Shown one piece after another: positions 32,845-42,403 of a stretch of DNA of 64,000 bases. How positions within the stretch are numbered: the stretch's first letter is position 1; each line of letters starts with the position of its first letter. The notes below the pieces were generated by a model. The model had not been told where the DNA came from, did not search any database, and worked only from the letters and a program-made list of their open reading frames with translations. Position numbers and translations under genes: made by a program. The DNA comes from Oscillospiraceae bacterium (GTDB taxonomy: Bacteria; Bacillota; Clostridia; Oscillospirales; CAG-272), in the NCBI GenBank assembly GCA_015064085.1, contig SVSX01000002.1, positions 28,829 to 92,828 on the forward strand, read 5' to 3'.

Positions 32845-33306
32845 TTGAAGATAGTAAAGGATATATTCGGTAATTACCTTATCGTAGCACCGGCGGTGGC
32901 GTGGCTTGCGGCACAGATAATCAAGGTGTTTACGGGAATGTTTGACAAAAGAAAATTCAGCCTGAGAACCCTTCTTTTCTCGAACGGCGGAATGCCGAGC
33001 TCACACTCGGCGGCTGTCTGCGCCCTTGCGACGGGCTGTGTGATAAAATTCGGATTTTCCTCATTTGAGTGCGCGATGAGCGGAATTTTCGCAATGATCG
33101 TTATGATCGACGCCTCGGGGGTAAGATACGAAACGGGTGAACAGGCAAAGGTGATAAACAAGATCGCAAGAGAGATCTTCTCGGGTAGACCCGAGGATAT
33201 TAATACAGGACTCAAGGAGCTGGTTGGACATACCCCGTTTCAGGTGCTTATGGGAGCGGCATTGGGTATTCTTATCGGTATTCTGATGTCCTTTGCTATG
33301 CTTTGA
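32845..33306 (+). CDS. Divergent PAP2 family membrane protein (DUF212)
   Basis: 153 residues. Motif GGMPSSHSAAVCALATG corresponds to the phosphatase PSSHS block, with ~4 membrane helices. Family members are presumed lipid-phosphate phosphatases, so a role on isoprenoid or phospholipid phosphates is possible next to ispA. TTG 32845 is preferred over TTG 32824 because GGAGGG (32834-32839) sits before it and it avoids a large overlap with ispA. Confidence 0.85.
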   Translation: MKIVKDIFGNYLIVAPAVAWLAAQIIKVFTGMFDKRKFSLRTLLFSNGGMPSSHSAAVCALATGCVIKFGFSSFECAMSGIFAMIVMIDASGVRYETGEQAKVINKIAREIFSGRPEDINTGLKELVGHTPFQVLMGAALGILIGILMSFAML

Positions 33307-33313
33307 GGATTAT

Positions 33314-34105
33314 ATGAGAATAGATGTGTATCTTGCGGCGTACGGACATACGAGAAGCCGCAAAAAAGCTCAGGATCTTATTGACGCGGGAGCGGTCTTT
33401 GTCGACGGCTCGGAGGTGAAAAAAGCCTCGGAGCAGATAAACGAGTCGATCGAGCACGAGATAAGGATAGAGCAGGTATTTAAATACGTCAGTCGCGGAG
33501 GAATGAAGCTCGAGGCGGCGCTGAACGCCTTTTCGCTGAACGTCAGCGGAAAGCGCGCCGTTGACGTGGGAGCGTCCACGGGTGGCTTTTGCGACTGTCT
33601 GCTCCAAAGAGGAGCGGTGAAGGTCTACGCTGTGGACGCAGGCTACGGTCAGCTCCACGAAAGCCTTGCTGCCGACCCGAGAGTGGTGAATATCGAGCAT
33701 TTCAATGCCCGTGAGCTTTCACCCGAAATAATAGGGGAGCTCTGCGACGTGGCTACGGCGGACGTCTCCTTTATCTCCCAGACCTATATAATCCCCGCCG
33801 TTGCCTCGGTGCTTCGTGACGGGGGAAGCTTCGTCAGCCTGATAAAGCCTCAGTTTGAGGCGGGCAAAGCGGGAGTGGGCAAAAACGGTATCGTTGTCAG
33901 CGCGGCATATAGGTATCTTGCCGTAAAGCGAGTTATTGAGTGCGCTCACGAAAACGGATTTGACTGCGCGGGGCTTATAACCTCTCCCATAACGGGGGGC
34001 GACGGAAATATCGAATATCTCGCTCACTTTGTGAAGCGGAGCTGTGCCGTGCCGAGAATAACAGATAAAATGATACTCGCGATCACAAAAAATAAAAAGC
34101 TGTGA
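33314..34105 (+). CDS. tlyA: TlyA-family rRNA ribose methyltransferase
   Basis: 263 residues. An N-terminal S4 RNA-binding domain (MRIDVYLAAYGHTRSRKKAQDLI) is followed by an FtsJ/RrmJ-type SAM fold (AVDVGASTGGFCDCLLQ, DVSFISQTYIIP, LIKPQFEAG). Homologues 2'-O-methylate 16S and/or 23S rRNA; the haemolysin label is historical. ATG 33314 is chosen over the track start because it begins the S4 domain and avoids overlap. Confidence 0.92.
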   Translation: MRIDVYLAAYGHTRSRKKAQDLIDAGAVFVDGSEVKKASEQINESIEHEIRIEQVFKYVSRGGMKLEAALNAFSLNVSGKRAVDVGASTGGFCDCLLQRGAVKVYAVDAGYGQLHESLAADPRVVNIEHFNARELSPEIIGELCDVATADVSFISQTYIIPAVASVLRDGGSFVSLIKPQFEAGKAGVGKNGIVVSAAYRYLAVKRVIECAHENGFDCAGLITSPITGGDGNIEYLAHFVKRSCAVPRITDKMILAITKNKKL

Positions 34106-34111
34106 GGCAAT

Positions 34112-34981
34112 ATGAAAAAGACTGTACTTATAACTAATTTCAACATAAAAGAAAAGGCAGACGCCGCCTTCCTTGTGGCGGACAGACTTGCCCCCTTTTG
34201 CTCGGAGATCAGGATATCCTCCAATTTTAAGGATAAGATATTCCGCTCTCATAAGCACAGAAGGGAATTTACATACAAAAACGCCGACGAGCTCTACGAG
34301 GGAGCGGACCTGCTTGTGGTCCTCGGCGGAGACGGCTCTATGCTCGAGGCGGCAAGACGCGCCGCTCCGAGAGATATCCCGATCCTCGGAATAAACCTCG
34401 GAAGAGTTGGATATATGACAGAGCTCGAGCTTGATGAGCTCGACCTTATTGAGAAGGTGTTTAATGGCGAATATACTATCGACGAAAGAGCAATGCTCAG
34501 GGTTGAGGTGATAAGCCGCGAGGGAAGCGTTAAGAGCGAGTCCTATGCCCTTAACGAGGCAGTGGTTGCGAACGGCACGACCGCAAGGATAATCGACCTC
34601 AAGCTTTCGGACAACGGAGTCCACGTTTCGGATTTTCGCGCCGACGGACTTGTGGTGGCGACCCCCACGGGCTCGACCGCATATTCGCTTTCGGCGGGCG
34701 GACCTATCATCGACCCGAAGCTCTCCTGCTTCTGTGTGACACCTATCTGTCCTCACTCGCTCCTTGCCAGACCCCTTGTTTTCCCCGACACCGCGCATCT
34801 TGAAATACAGAATACCTGCGTCAGGGAAAAGGTGCTCCACCTGACTCTCGACGGCAGAGTCACATACGACCTCTATTACGGCGATATGGCTGTCGTAACA
34901 AGATCCAAGCTTACCACAAAGCTTATCAGAGTAAAGGAAAGAAGCTTTTACTCCAAGATAAGAACCAAGAAATTTCTTTGA
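34112..34981 (+). CDS. ppnK: NAD kinase
   Basis: 289 residues. VLGGDGSMLEAAR is the ATP/NAD kinase GGDG motif; GINLGRVGYM, LNEAVVANG and TPTGSTAYSLSAGGP are further conserved blocks. It phosphorylates NAD to NADP. Sits six bases after tlyA. Confidence 0.95.
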   Translation: MKKTVLITNFNIKEKADAAFLVADRLAPFCSEIRISSNFKDKIFRSHKHRREFTYKNADELYEGADLLVVLGGDGSMLEAARRAAPRDIPILGINLGRVGYMTELELDELDLIEKVFNGEYTIDERAMLRVEVISREGSVKSESYALNEAVVANGTTARIIDLKLSDNGVHVSDFRADGLVVATPTGSTAYSLSAGGPIIDPKLSCFCVTPICPHSLLARPLVFPDTAHLEIQNTCVREKVLHLTLDGRVTYDLYYGDMAVVTRSKLTTKLIRVKERSFYSKIRTKKFL

Positions 34982-34995
34982 TCGAAGGGATAGAT

Positions 34996-35451
34996 ATGAA
35001 AAACGAGAGACAGGAAAAGATCCTTGAGCTTATAACTAAATTTGAGATAGAGACTCAGGACGAAATGATAAATATGCTCCGCGCCGACGGATATAACGTG
35101 ACTCAGGCAACCATATCGAGAGATATGAGAGATCTTAAGCTGACAAAGATGCTTACCTCAAGGGGAACTTATAAGTATACGGTAAACCACGCCCGTTCCC
35201 ATATGAACAACGTAAAGTTCAACAATGCCGTTGTGGACTCGATACTCAGTGTTGATTACGCCTGTAACAATATCGTGCTCAAGACCTACCCCGGACTTGC
35301 CCAGGCGGTAGGCTCTGGGGTCGACGCGCTGAATATTCAGGAGATCCTCGGCTGTGTCGGCGGTGACGATACGATCATCGTCGTTACAAGAGACGCCGAA
35401 TCGGCAAAGGAAATAAGCGAAAAAATAAAAGAGCTGATGAAGACCTTCTGA
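34996..35451 (+). CDS. argR: Arginine repressor/activator ArgR
   Basis: 151 residues. The N-terminal winged helix includes VTQATISRDMRDLKLTK and the C-terminal hexamerisation/arginine-binding domain ends with GDDTIIVVTRD. It regulates arginine metabolism genes. ATG 34996, with GAAGGGA upstream, is preferred over TTG 34978 inside ppnK. Confidence 0.94.
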   Translation: MKNERQEKILELITKFEIETQDEMINMLRADGYNVTQATISRDMRDLKLTKMLTSRGTYKYTVNHARSHMNNVKFNNAVVDSILSVDYACNNIVLKTYPGLAQAVGSGVDALNIQEILGCVGGDDTIIVVTRDAESAKEISEKIKELMKTF

Positions 35452-35470
35452 GAGGGTCAGAGGAGAGGAA

Positions 35471-37147
35471 ATGATCTTTTCACTTCACATTGAAAATATC
35501 GCGGTCATAAAAAGTCTTGATATCGATTTCGGCGGTGGCTTCACCGTCCTCTCGGGCGAGACGGGCGCGGGAAAATCAATAATAATCGACTCTCTCGGTC
35601 TGCTTTCGGGTGCGAGAGCCGACAAGGAGCTTATCCGAAGGGGAGAGAGCTACTGCGAGGTGTCGGCGCTTTTCTCGGATATCAACAGAGGCGCGAGGGA
35701 GCTTATAGCCGACCTCGGCTTTTCCCTTGAGGACGATACGCTGATGCTTTCGAGAAGAGTCAGCCGCGAGGGTGGCTCGGGGGCGAGACTCAACGGAAGG
35801 GCAATCCCCCTCTCGGTGCTGAAGGAGCTCAGCTCGGCACTTTTCAATATCCACGGTCAGAGCGATAACCACCGCCTTCTCGATAAGGCAAATCACCTGT
35901 CGCTGCTCGACAGATTCGCGGGTATCTGCGACGAGGTTGCGGTCTACGAAAAGAAATATAAAGAGATATTACTGGTCCGTGCCGAAATAGATTCCTTTAA
36001 CAGGGATATTAGGGAGAATAACCGCCTTCGTGAGATGCTGAGGTATCAGATCGACGATATAAACGCCCTGAAGCTGAAGGCAGGGGAGGAGGAAGCACTC
36101 ACTGCCGAGTCCAAAAGACTTCAGAGCCTTGAGAGGATAAAAAAGAGCTGTATGCTCGCCGACAGAGCCCTCTCGGGAGGAGAGAAGGGTGCGGGAGCAG
36201 TATATCTTGTGGACAGAGCTGCCGCGGCGCTCTCTCAGCTCACCGACGCTATCCCCGAGGCAGAGGCGCTCTCGGAGAAGCTTTTTGATATAAAATATGA
36301 GCTTGAGGATATATCGTCCTCGGCGCTTTCGCTCCTTGACGGCTGTGACGAAGATCCCACCGCGAGGATCGACAAGATAGAGGGAAGGCTTGACGCTATC
36401 TCGAAGCTCAAAAGAAAATACGGCTCTACGGTGGAGGAGATAATAGCCTATCGTGACAACGCCGAGAAGCGGCTTGAAACGATAGAAAACTCCGACGAGA
36501 TAAAAGAGGAGCTTGAAAAGCGACTCGAAAAGCTTTCGAATGAGGCAAGGAGACTCGCCGCGGCTATATCGGATAAGAGACGCTCGGCGGCGGATGACCT
36601 TATAGCGAAGGTCACCGAGACCCTTGAGTTCCTCGATATGCCGAAGGTCCGCTTTGGCATAAGCCTTGAGCCCACGGCTGACTTTACCCCCACGGGACTT
36701 GACAGCGCCGAATTTCTTATTTCGGCAAACGCGGGTGAGGAAATGATGCCGATGATAAAGATCGCCTCGGGCGGAGAGCTTGCGAGAATAATGCTCTCGC
36801 TCAAGAGTGTGCTCAACGAGTGCGACGGCATAGACACCGCTATCTTCGATGAGATAGATACGGGTATTTCGGGCAAGACCTCGAGAAAGGTCGGTATCAA
36901 GCTCCGCCGTATTGCGGAGGGTACACAGGTACTCTGCGTTACCCATTCGGCACAGATCGCCTCTCTCGCGAACGAGCATCTTTTTATCTCAAAATCCGAG
37001 GTGGAGGGCAGAGTGCAGACGGCTGTGAGACGGCTTGACGATGAGGGCAGAGTCGAGGAGATAGCAAGAATTCTCGGCGGAATTGAGATCAGTGACCTTC
37101 AGCGGAGCGCCGCAAGGGAAATGATCGAGGAAGGAAAGAAGCTTTGA
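35471..37147 (+). CDS. recN: DNA repair ATPase RecN
   Basis: 558 residues, SMC-like. Walker A is GETGAGKSIIIDSLGLL near the N-terminus, followed by central coiled coils, then the signature ASGGELARIMLSLK and Walker B TAIFDEIDTGISG. It acts early in double-strand-break repair. GAGGAGAGG precedes the ATG. Confidence 0.95.
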   Translation: MIFSLHIENIAVIKSLDIDFGGGFTVLSGETGAGKSIIIDSLGLLSGARADKELIRRGESYCEVSALFSDINRGARELIADLGFSLEDDTLMLSRRVSREGGSGARLNGRAIPLSVLKELSSALFNIHGQSDNHRLLDKANHLSLLDRFAGICDEVAVYEKKYKEILLVRAEIDSFNRDIRENNRLREMLRYQIDDINALKLKAGEEEALTAESKRLQSLERIKKSCMLADRALSGGEKGAGAVYLVDRAAAALSQLTDAIPEAEALSEKLFDIKYELEDISSSALSLLDGCDEDPTARIDKIEGRLDAISKLKRKYGSTVEEIIAYRDNAEKRLETIENSDEIKEELEKRLEKLSNEARRLAAAISDKRRSAADDLIAKVTETLEFLDMPKVRFGISLEPTADFTPTGLDSAEFLISANAGEEMMPMIKIASGGELARIMLSLKSVLNECDGIDTAIFDEIDTGISGKTSRKVGIKLRRIAEGTQVLCVTHSAQIASLANEHLFISKSEVEGRVQTAVRRLDDEGRVEEIARILGGIEISDLQRSAAREMIEEGKKL

Positions 37148-37148
37148 T

Positions 37149-37616
37149 ATGAATAAGACCAACGCAATGCGCCGCCTTGACGCGGCAAAGATAAAATATG
37201 AGGTCTGTGAGTACGAGGTGGACGAAAACGATCTCAGCGGCGTACATATTGCCGACAGCATCGGTCTGCCCTATGAGATCACCTTCAAGACTATCGTTCT
37301 TCACGGCGACAAAAGCGGATATCTTGTCTGCTGTATCCCTTGCCATAAGGAGATCGATCTGAAAAAGACGGCGGCACTGACGGGAAACAAGAAGATAGAG
37401 CCCGTTCACGTCAAGGATCTGCTCGGACTTACGGGCTATATAAGAGGCGGCTGTTCGCCTATAGGACTCAAAAAGCCCTTTCCCACATACTTTGATAAGT
37501 CGGCTGAGGAACACGAGCGCATCACCGTTAGCTCGGGAACGAGAGGGGCGCAGCTCCTTGTGAACAGAGCCGAGCTAATAGTGTATCTTAAGGCAAATAT
37601 TGCCGATATTACCTGA
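37149..37616 (+). CDS. ybaK: YbaK/EbsC-type aminoacyl-tRNA deacylase
   Basis: 155 residues, INS/YbaK fold. MNKTNAMRRLDAAKIKYEV, the conserved Lys in TFKTIVLHGD, and GGCSPIGLKK are the Cys-tRNA(Pro) deacylase hallmarks. It clears mischarged Cys-tRNA(Pro). The ATG follows the recN stop by one base. Last clear gene of the nusB operon. Confidence 0.92.
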   Translation: MNKTNAMRRLDAAKIKYEVCEYEVDENDLSGVHIADSIGLPYEITFKTIVLHGDKSGYLVCCIPCHKEIDLKKTAALTGNKKIEPVHVKDLLGLTGYIRGGCSPIGLKKPFPTYFDKSAEEHERITVSSGTRGAQLLVNRAELIVYLKANIADIT

Positions 37617-37730
37617 TTTTTGAGAGAGCCGTTATGAAAAGAATAATAAAGATCCTAACGGTTTATCGAACAGAGCTTTAAGCTAAAAACCGAAAATGCG
37701 TGATCTTTTTAAGAAAATAAGTAAAATGTC

Positions 37731-37759
37731 TTGAAAAAAAGGTCTGCTTGTAGTATAAT
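37731..37759 (+). promoter_or_regulatory. Promoter of argS
   Basis: TTGAAA (37731-37736), 17-bp spacer, TATAAT (37754-37759). CAGGAG precedes the ATG at 37798. No T-box motif is seen in the short leader. Confidence 0.7.
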
Positions 37760-37797
37760 ATATAGGTTAAGGTAAAATAAATTTTCAGGAGTCAAAA

Positions 37798-39507
37798 ATG
37801 ATTGAGATCAAAAGAATGATAGCGGCGGCAATAGCCGATAAGATCCGAATGATAAATGAAAACTCGGGTCTTGACGCAGCGGCAGTTTTTGAGATGCTGG
37901 AATATCCCCCCGACACAAAGATGGGCGACCTCGCGCTGCCTTGCTTTAAGCTTAGCAAGAGTCTGCGCCGCTCTCCCGTGCAGATAGCCGAGACTATCGC
38001 GGAGGGCTTCGAGCTTCGCGGAGTTGCCGAGGCAAGTGCCGTGAACGGATATTTAAATATCAGAATATCGAACGATTATCTCGCGGAGAAAATACTGCCC
38101 GAGATACTCGAAAAGAAGGAAAAATATGGTGCGCCCGACCTCGGTGAGGGGAAGACAGTCGTGCTCGACTACTGCTCTCCTAACCTGGCAAAGCCGTTTC
38201 ATATCGGACACTTGGGAACTACTGTGATCGGACATTCGTTGAAAAAGCTGCACGAGTTCGCGGGTTACAAGTGTGTTGGTATCAATTATGTCGGTGACTG
38301 GGGTACTCAGTTCGGCAAGATGATGGTTGCCTACAAGAAGTGGGGCGACAAAAAAACAGTAGAAGAGGGCGGAGTAGATGCTCTCGTGGACCTCTATGTT
38401 CGCATAAATAACGCAATTTCCGACGATCCCTCTTTAGCGGATGAGGCAAGAGCCGAATTTTGCAAAATGGAGCAGGGTGATGAGGAAAATCTGGCTCTGT
38501 GGCGTTGGTTGGTTGAGAAATCTCTCAAAGCTAACGATGAGACACTCAAGCAGCTCGACGTAAGTTTTGATAGCTATAAGGGTGAGTCCGCATATACCGA
38601 GCTTATGCCCGCTCAGGTGCAGAAGCTTCGCGATTGCAACCTTCTTAAAATTGACGACGGAGCGTCCATAGTCGATCTCGAAAAATACGGAATGCCGCCC
38701 TGTCTGATCCTTAAGAGAGACGGTTCGTCGCTCTATCCTACCCGTGATATTGCGGCGGCTGTTGACCGTATGGATATGTATAACTTTGAAAAATGTATCT
38801 ACGTTACCTCAAATCAGCAGATTTTACATTTCCAGCAGTGGTTCAAGGTGGTAGAGCTTATGGGCTACGATTGGTACGATAAGCTTGTCCACGTTCCTTA
38901 CGGAACTGTTTCGCTCAACGGAGCGAAGCTCGCTACGAGAACGGGCAACGTGGTGCTCCTCAAGGACCTCTTTGCGGCGGCGATCGATAAATCGAGGAGC
39001 ATAATGGAGGAGAAGAACCCCGACCTTCGCGGAAGAGACGATATCGCCGAGGCTGTGGGCGTCGGAGCAATAGTCTTCTATTACCTCTTCAATAACAGGA
39101 TCAAGGACATCAATTTCAACCTCGAGGACGCGCTCAGCTTTGAGGGCAACACAGGTCCTTACGTTCAGTATACCTACGCCCGTACCTGCTCGATACTTGA
39201 GAAGGTAAAGGAGAGCTACGGCGGCAAGGTTGTAATAAGCTGTGACGAGGAGTCCGCGCTTTTAAAGACCCTCAGCCAATACGAGGAGAGAGTGAGAAAT
39301 GCCATAAGGGATTACGAGCCCTCGGTCATTGCCCGCTTTATTCTCGACGTTGCCTTCGCGTACAATAAATTTTATCATAACTGCCAGATACTTTCGGCAG
39401 AGGACGAAAATGTAAGAGGCACAAGAATATTGCTCACAGAGGCAACGAAGAACGTTCTCGGAAGCGCCTTCTCGCTTATATGCCTTAAGAAAACAGAAAG
39501 AATATAA
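37798..39507 (+). CDS. argS: Arginyl-tRNA synthetase
   Basis: 569 residues. N-terminal Add1 domain, then the class I HIGH motif in KPFHIGHLGTT, NYVGDWGTQFGKMM, the MSK-like GAKLATRTGNVV and a C-terminal DALR anticodon-binding domain (TGPYVQYTYARTCSI). It charges tRNA-Arg. Followed after 26 bases by the yebC gene. Confidence 0.96.
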   Translation: MIEIKRMIAAAIADKIRMINENSGLDAAAVFEMLEYPPDTKMGDLALPCFKLSKSLRRSPVQIAETIAEGFELRGVAEASAVNGYLNIRISNDYLAEKILPEILEKKEKYGAPDLGEGKTVVLDYCSPNLAKPFHIGHLGTTVIGHSLKKLHEFAGYKCVGINYVGDWGTQFGKMMVAYKKWGDKKTVEEGGVDALVDLYVRINNAISDDPSLADEARAEFCKMEQGDEENLALWRWLVEKSLKANDETLKQLDVSFDSYKGESAYTELMPAQVQKLRDCNLLKIDDGASIVDLEKYGMPPCLILKRDGSSLYPTRDIAAAVDRMDMYNFEKCIYVTSNQQILHFQQWFKVVELMGYDWYDKLVHVPYGTVSLNGAKLATRTGNVVLLKDLFAAAIDKSRSIMEEKNPDLRGRDDIAEAVGVGAIVFYYLFNNRIKDINFNLEDALSFEGNTGPYVQYTYARTCSILEKVKESYGGKVVISCDEESALLKTLSQYEERVRNAIRDYEPSVIARFILDVAFAYNKFYHNCQILSAEDENVRGTRILLTEATKNVLGSAFSLICLKKTERI

Positions 39508-39533
39508 CGTACAATTTGAAAGGAAGATAAATT

Positions 39534-40265
39534 ATGTCAGGACATAGCAAATGGGCTAATATCAAGCACAAAAAGGAAAAGACCGACGCTCAGAGAGCGA
39601 AGATCTTCACAAAGATCGGTAAGGAGATCTCTATCGCCGTTAAGGAGGGGGGCGGAGACCCTAACTCCAACTCAAAGCTCCGCGACCTTATCCAGAAGGC
39701 AAAGTCGAACAACGTGCCTAACGATAATATCGAGCGTATCATAAAGAAGGCTCAGGGAAGCACCTCCGAGACCTATGAGGAGGTAGTTTACGAGGGATAC
39801 GGTCCTGCGGGAATTGCGGTTATCGTTGAGACGACAACAGATAACAGAAACCGTACCGCGGGTAACGTTCGCTCCTATTTCTCAAAATATCACGGAAATC
39901 TCGGTCAGGTAGGCTGCGTAGGCTACCTCTTCGCAGACAAGGGCGTTATCGTTATCTCTAACGAGGACGGCGACGTTGATGAGGATAAGCTTATGGAGGT
40001 CGCTCTCGAGGCAGGGGCTGAGGACTTCTCGGCAGAGGATGATATCTTTGAGATATACACCGAGCCCGACGATCTTTATGCTGTAAAGGAGTCTCTTGAG
40101 GCTGAGGGCTACGAGATAGCATCGGCTGAAAAGACCAAGATCGCGTCTAACTACGTTACACTTGAGGGCGAGGAGGATATCAAGTTTATGAATCTCCTTA
40201 TAGAGCACCTCGAGGACGATGACGACGTAATGAACGTTTACCACAACTGGGAAAACTGCGACTGA
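39534..40265 (+). CDS. yebC: YebC/PmpR-family protein (translation/transcription factor)
   Basis: 243 residues. MSGHSKWANIKHKKEKTDAQ is diagnostic. Three-domain YebC/TACO1 fold; relatives have been described both as DNA-binding regulators and as ribosome factors helping synthesis of proline-rich stretches. GAAAGGA precedes the ATG. Confidence 0.94.
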   Translation: MSGHSKWANIKHKKEKTDAQRAKIFTKIGKEISIAVKEGGGDPNSNSKLRDLIQKAKSNNVPNDNIERIIKKAQGSTSETYEEVVYEGYGPAGIAVIVETTTDNRNRTAGNVRSYFSKYHGNLGQVGCVGYLFADKGVIVISNEDGDVDEDKLMEVALEAGAEDFSAEDDIFEIYTEPDDLYAVKESLEAEGYEIASAEKTKIASNYVTLEGEEDIKFMNLLIEHLEDDDDVMNVYHNWENCD

Positions 40266-40286
40266 TAAAAAAGGGTAGGGGCTTTT

Positions 40287-41708
40287 ATGAGCAGATATAA
40301 AAAGCTTATATCCAATACCCTTATTTTAGGGGCAGGGACGTTCGCCTCAAAGGTGATAGTCCTTCTGATGATGCCCTTTTACACACTGATCCTCTCACCC
40401 GAGGAGTTCGGTATTGCCGACCTTGTGGCGCAGACGGCGAATATGCTGATACCGATAGCCTGTATCGGCATATGCGAGGGACTTTTCAGATTTGCCCTCG
40501 ACTGCGAGGACAAGAAAAAGGTATTTACCACGGGCATCTCTGTCCTCTGCGTGGGAAGCGCGGCGCTTATCGCACTCATATGGATACTCAACGTCTTCGA
40601 GGATTTCAGGGGATACGTTCCTCTTATTGCCGCCTACGTTATATGCGCCAATTTTCATTCGGCGTGCGCTCAGTATATAAGAGCGCAGGGAAGGACTACT
40701 CTGTTTGCCCTGCAGGGAATAATCAACACGGCGCTCACCGTGGTGCTGAATATTCTCTTTCTCGCGGTATTCCGCATAGGCGCTTACGGATACGTCCTCT
40801 CGGTAGTGCTCGGAGACCTTACGGTAACCATTCTGCTTGTATTCGCCGCAAGGCTTTACAGAGATTTTTCTCTCAAAAACTTTTCACGCGTGACCCTTTC
40901 GGAAATGCTGAAATTCAGCATACCTTATATTCCGACCACGATGCTCTGGCTGATAATTTCGGTGTCGGACAGATATATCGTGAGAGCCTTCTGTGGTATC
41001 GATGAGACGGGGCTTTACGCCGCATCATATAAGATACCCACGCTGCTTACCTTAGTTTGCGGAGTCTTTATTGAGGCTTGGCAGTTTTCGGCGGTGAAGG
41101 ACGTGGACGGTAAGGAAAGATCGGATTTCTTCGGAAAGGTTTTCGGGGCATATCTCGGACTTATCTTCCTCGGCGCTTCGGTCCTTATCGGCGGAAGCAG
41201 GATCTTTACCGATCTTCTTATGTCGGACAGCTATAGCGAGTCCTGGAGGTTTGTGCCGATCCTTGTGGTGGCGACGGTATTTTCGACCCTCGTTTCCTTT
41301 ATGGGAAGCGTTTACTTCGTTGAAAAGAAGAGTATCTTGTCTATGCTGACAGCGCTTATGGGAGCTGTTATCAACGTGGCGCTGAATTTAATTATGATAC
41401 CGGACCACGGGGCAATGGGCGCTGCGGTGGCGACGCTTATCAGCTATTTCGCCGTCTATGCCTTGAGGGCATACGATACGGGAAGATATGTGAAATTCAA
41501 GCTCCATACCCCTCTTCTCACGGTGAACCTTATTCTGATAGCTCTTCAGATAGGTCTGCTTTTCTATACGGGAGAGAGATGGCTGCTCTCACAGATAGTG
41601 ATGGTTGCCCTTATCGGCGCGGTGAATATTAAGGGACTTTTGTCGACTGCGAAGGAATTTTTGTCGTTTTTACCTTTCGGAAGAAAAAATAAAGAAAAAA
41701 ACATCTGA
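40287..41708 (+). CDS. MOP-superfamily polysaccharide flippase
   Basis: 473 residues with ~12-14 membrane helices and the Wzx/RfbX-type N-terminus (SNTLILGAGTFASKVIVLLMMPFY). LKFSIPYIPTTMLWLIISVSDRY is the mid-protein conserved block. It probably flips lipid-linked glycan repeat units across the membrane. No glycosyltransferase cluster adjoins it, so its substrate is unknown. Confidence 0.88.
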   Translation: MSRYKKLISNTLILGAGTFASKVIVLLMMPFYTLILSPEEFGIADLVAQTANMLIPIACIGICEGLFRFALDCEDKKKVFTTGISVLCVGSAALIALIWILNVFEDFRGYVPLIAAYVICANFHSACAQYIRAQGRTTLFALQGIINTALTVVLNILFLAVFRIGAYGYVLSVVLGDLTVTILLVFAARLYRDFSLKNFSRVTLSEMLKFSIPYIPTTMLWLIISVSDRYIVRAFCGIDETGLYAASYKIPTLLTLVCGVFIEAWQFSAVKDVDGKERSDFFGKVFGAYLGLIFLGASVLIGGSRIFTDLLMSDSYSESWRFVPILVVATVFSTLVSFMGSVYFVEKKSILSMLTALMGAVINVALNLIMIPDHGAMGAAVATLISYFAVYALRAYDTGRYVKFKLHTPLLTVNLILIALQIGLLFYTGERWLLSQIVMVALIGAVNIKGLLSTAKEFLSFLPFGRKNKEKNI

Positions 41709-41734
41709 TTTTCCAAAAAAATTGCAAAAAGGTA

Positions 41735-41763
41735 TTGCAATTTGAAATCGGATGTGATATAAT
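41735..41763 (+). promoter_or_regulatory. Promoter of rplS
   Basis: TTGCAA (41735-41740), 17-bp spacer ending in TGA, TATAAT (41758-41763). Confidence 0.75.
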
Positions 41764-41769
41764 ATTGCA

Positions 41770-41842
41770 CGATGTGCGAAAAAACACAAGAACAAGGGCA
41801 GTCCGCTGCGTAGCTCTGCATGAATGCCCGGATTATTAAGGA
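41770..41842 (+). ncRNA. Candidate L19 leader RNA
   Basis: A ~75-base leader before rplS with a foldable core GGGCAGTCCG ... GCATGAATGCCC. Position and size fit the autoregulatory L19 leader known in Firmicutes; the assignment rests on position and pairing, not on a covariance search. Confidence 0.5.
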
Positions 41843-41852
41843 GGACTGAAAA

Positions 41853-42194
41853 ATGGATTTGATTCAGGCTTTTACAAACGAGCAGCTTAAGACGGAAGTT
41901 CCCGTGATCAACATTGGTGACACCATTCGTGTTCACAACAGAATCAAAGAGGGAAACCGCGAGAGAATTCAGATGTTTGAGGGAACAGTTATCGCAAAGC
42001 ATGGCGGTGGCATCTCCGAGACCTTCACTGTAAGACGTGTTTCTTATGGTTGCGGCGTTGAGAAGACATTCCCGATCCACTCTCCCAACGTTGTTAAGGT
42101 AGACATTATCCGCGTTGGTAAGGTTAGAAGAGCTAAGCTCTACTATCTCCGCGACAGAGTCGGTAAGGCATCCAAGGTTAAAGAAAAGATATAA
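41853..42194 (+). CDS. rplS: 50S ribosomal protein L19
   Basis: 113 residues. [27 protein letters not shown] (quoted in part: [10 protein letters not shown]) and [13 protein letters not shown] are family hallmarks. GGAGG precedes the ATG. It stands alone, without trmD and rpsP, and ends in its own terminator. Confidence 0.97.
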   Translation: MDLIQAFTNEQLKTEVPVINIGDTIRVHNRIKEGNRERIQMFEGTVIAKHGGGISETFTVRRVSYGCGVEKTFPIHSPNVVKVDIIRVGKVRRAKLYYLRDRVGKASKVKEKI

Positions 42195-42206
42195 TTTCTT
42201 TAAGAA

Positions 42207-42250
42207 AAGATACTGCTCGAGGCTTAAGGGCTTCGGGCAGATCTTTTTTT
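42207..42250 (+). terminator. Terminator of rplS
   Basis: An AAAGAT-ACTGCTCGAGGC stem pairs imperfectly with GCTTCGGGCAGATCTTT around a short loop, followed by a T-run. Confidence 0.82.
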
Positions 42251-42329
42251 GATTTGTACCGAAAAATTCTCTTCGGATAAAATTGAATAAATTTTCGGTA
42301 TTTATAAGCCTAAAAAAGAAAAAAAGAGG

Positions 42330-42358
42330 TTTACAACACCGAAAAAAACAATTATAAT
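42330..42358 (+). promoter_or_regulatory. Promoter of the AraC-Php-M24-ASRT operon
   Basis: TTTACA (42330-42335), 17-bp spacer, TATAAT (42353-42358). Confidence 0.65.
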
Positions 42359-42403
42359 GTAGATGTACAGATATTGCTGTCTCTATTGAAAGGGGGAAAA
42401 GCT

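Noticed and set aside
37634-37681. 15-codon ORF (MKRIIKILTVYRTEL) after ybaK
   Set aside because: Has a GAGAGAG-like site but is too short to judge, with no partner or conserved pattern visible; could be a remnant or chance.
37617-37797. T-box or other riboswitch before argS
   Set aside because: The leader is short and no T-box AGGGTGG-type motif or specifier structure is seen.
42374-42403. Upstream TTG start for the AraC gene in the Php operon
   Set aside because: No ribosome site precedes it, while the TTG at 42404 has AAAGGGGG at correct spacing.
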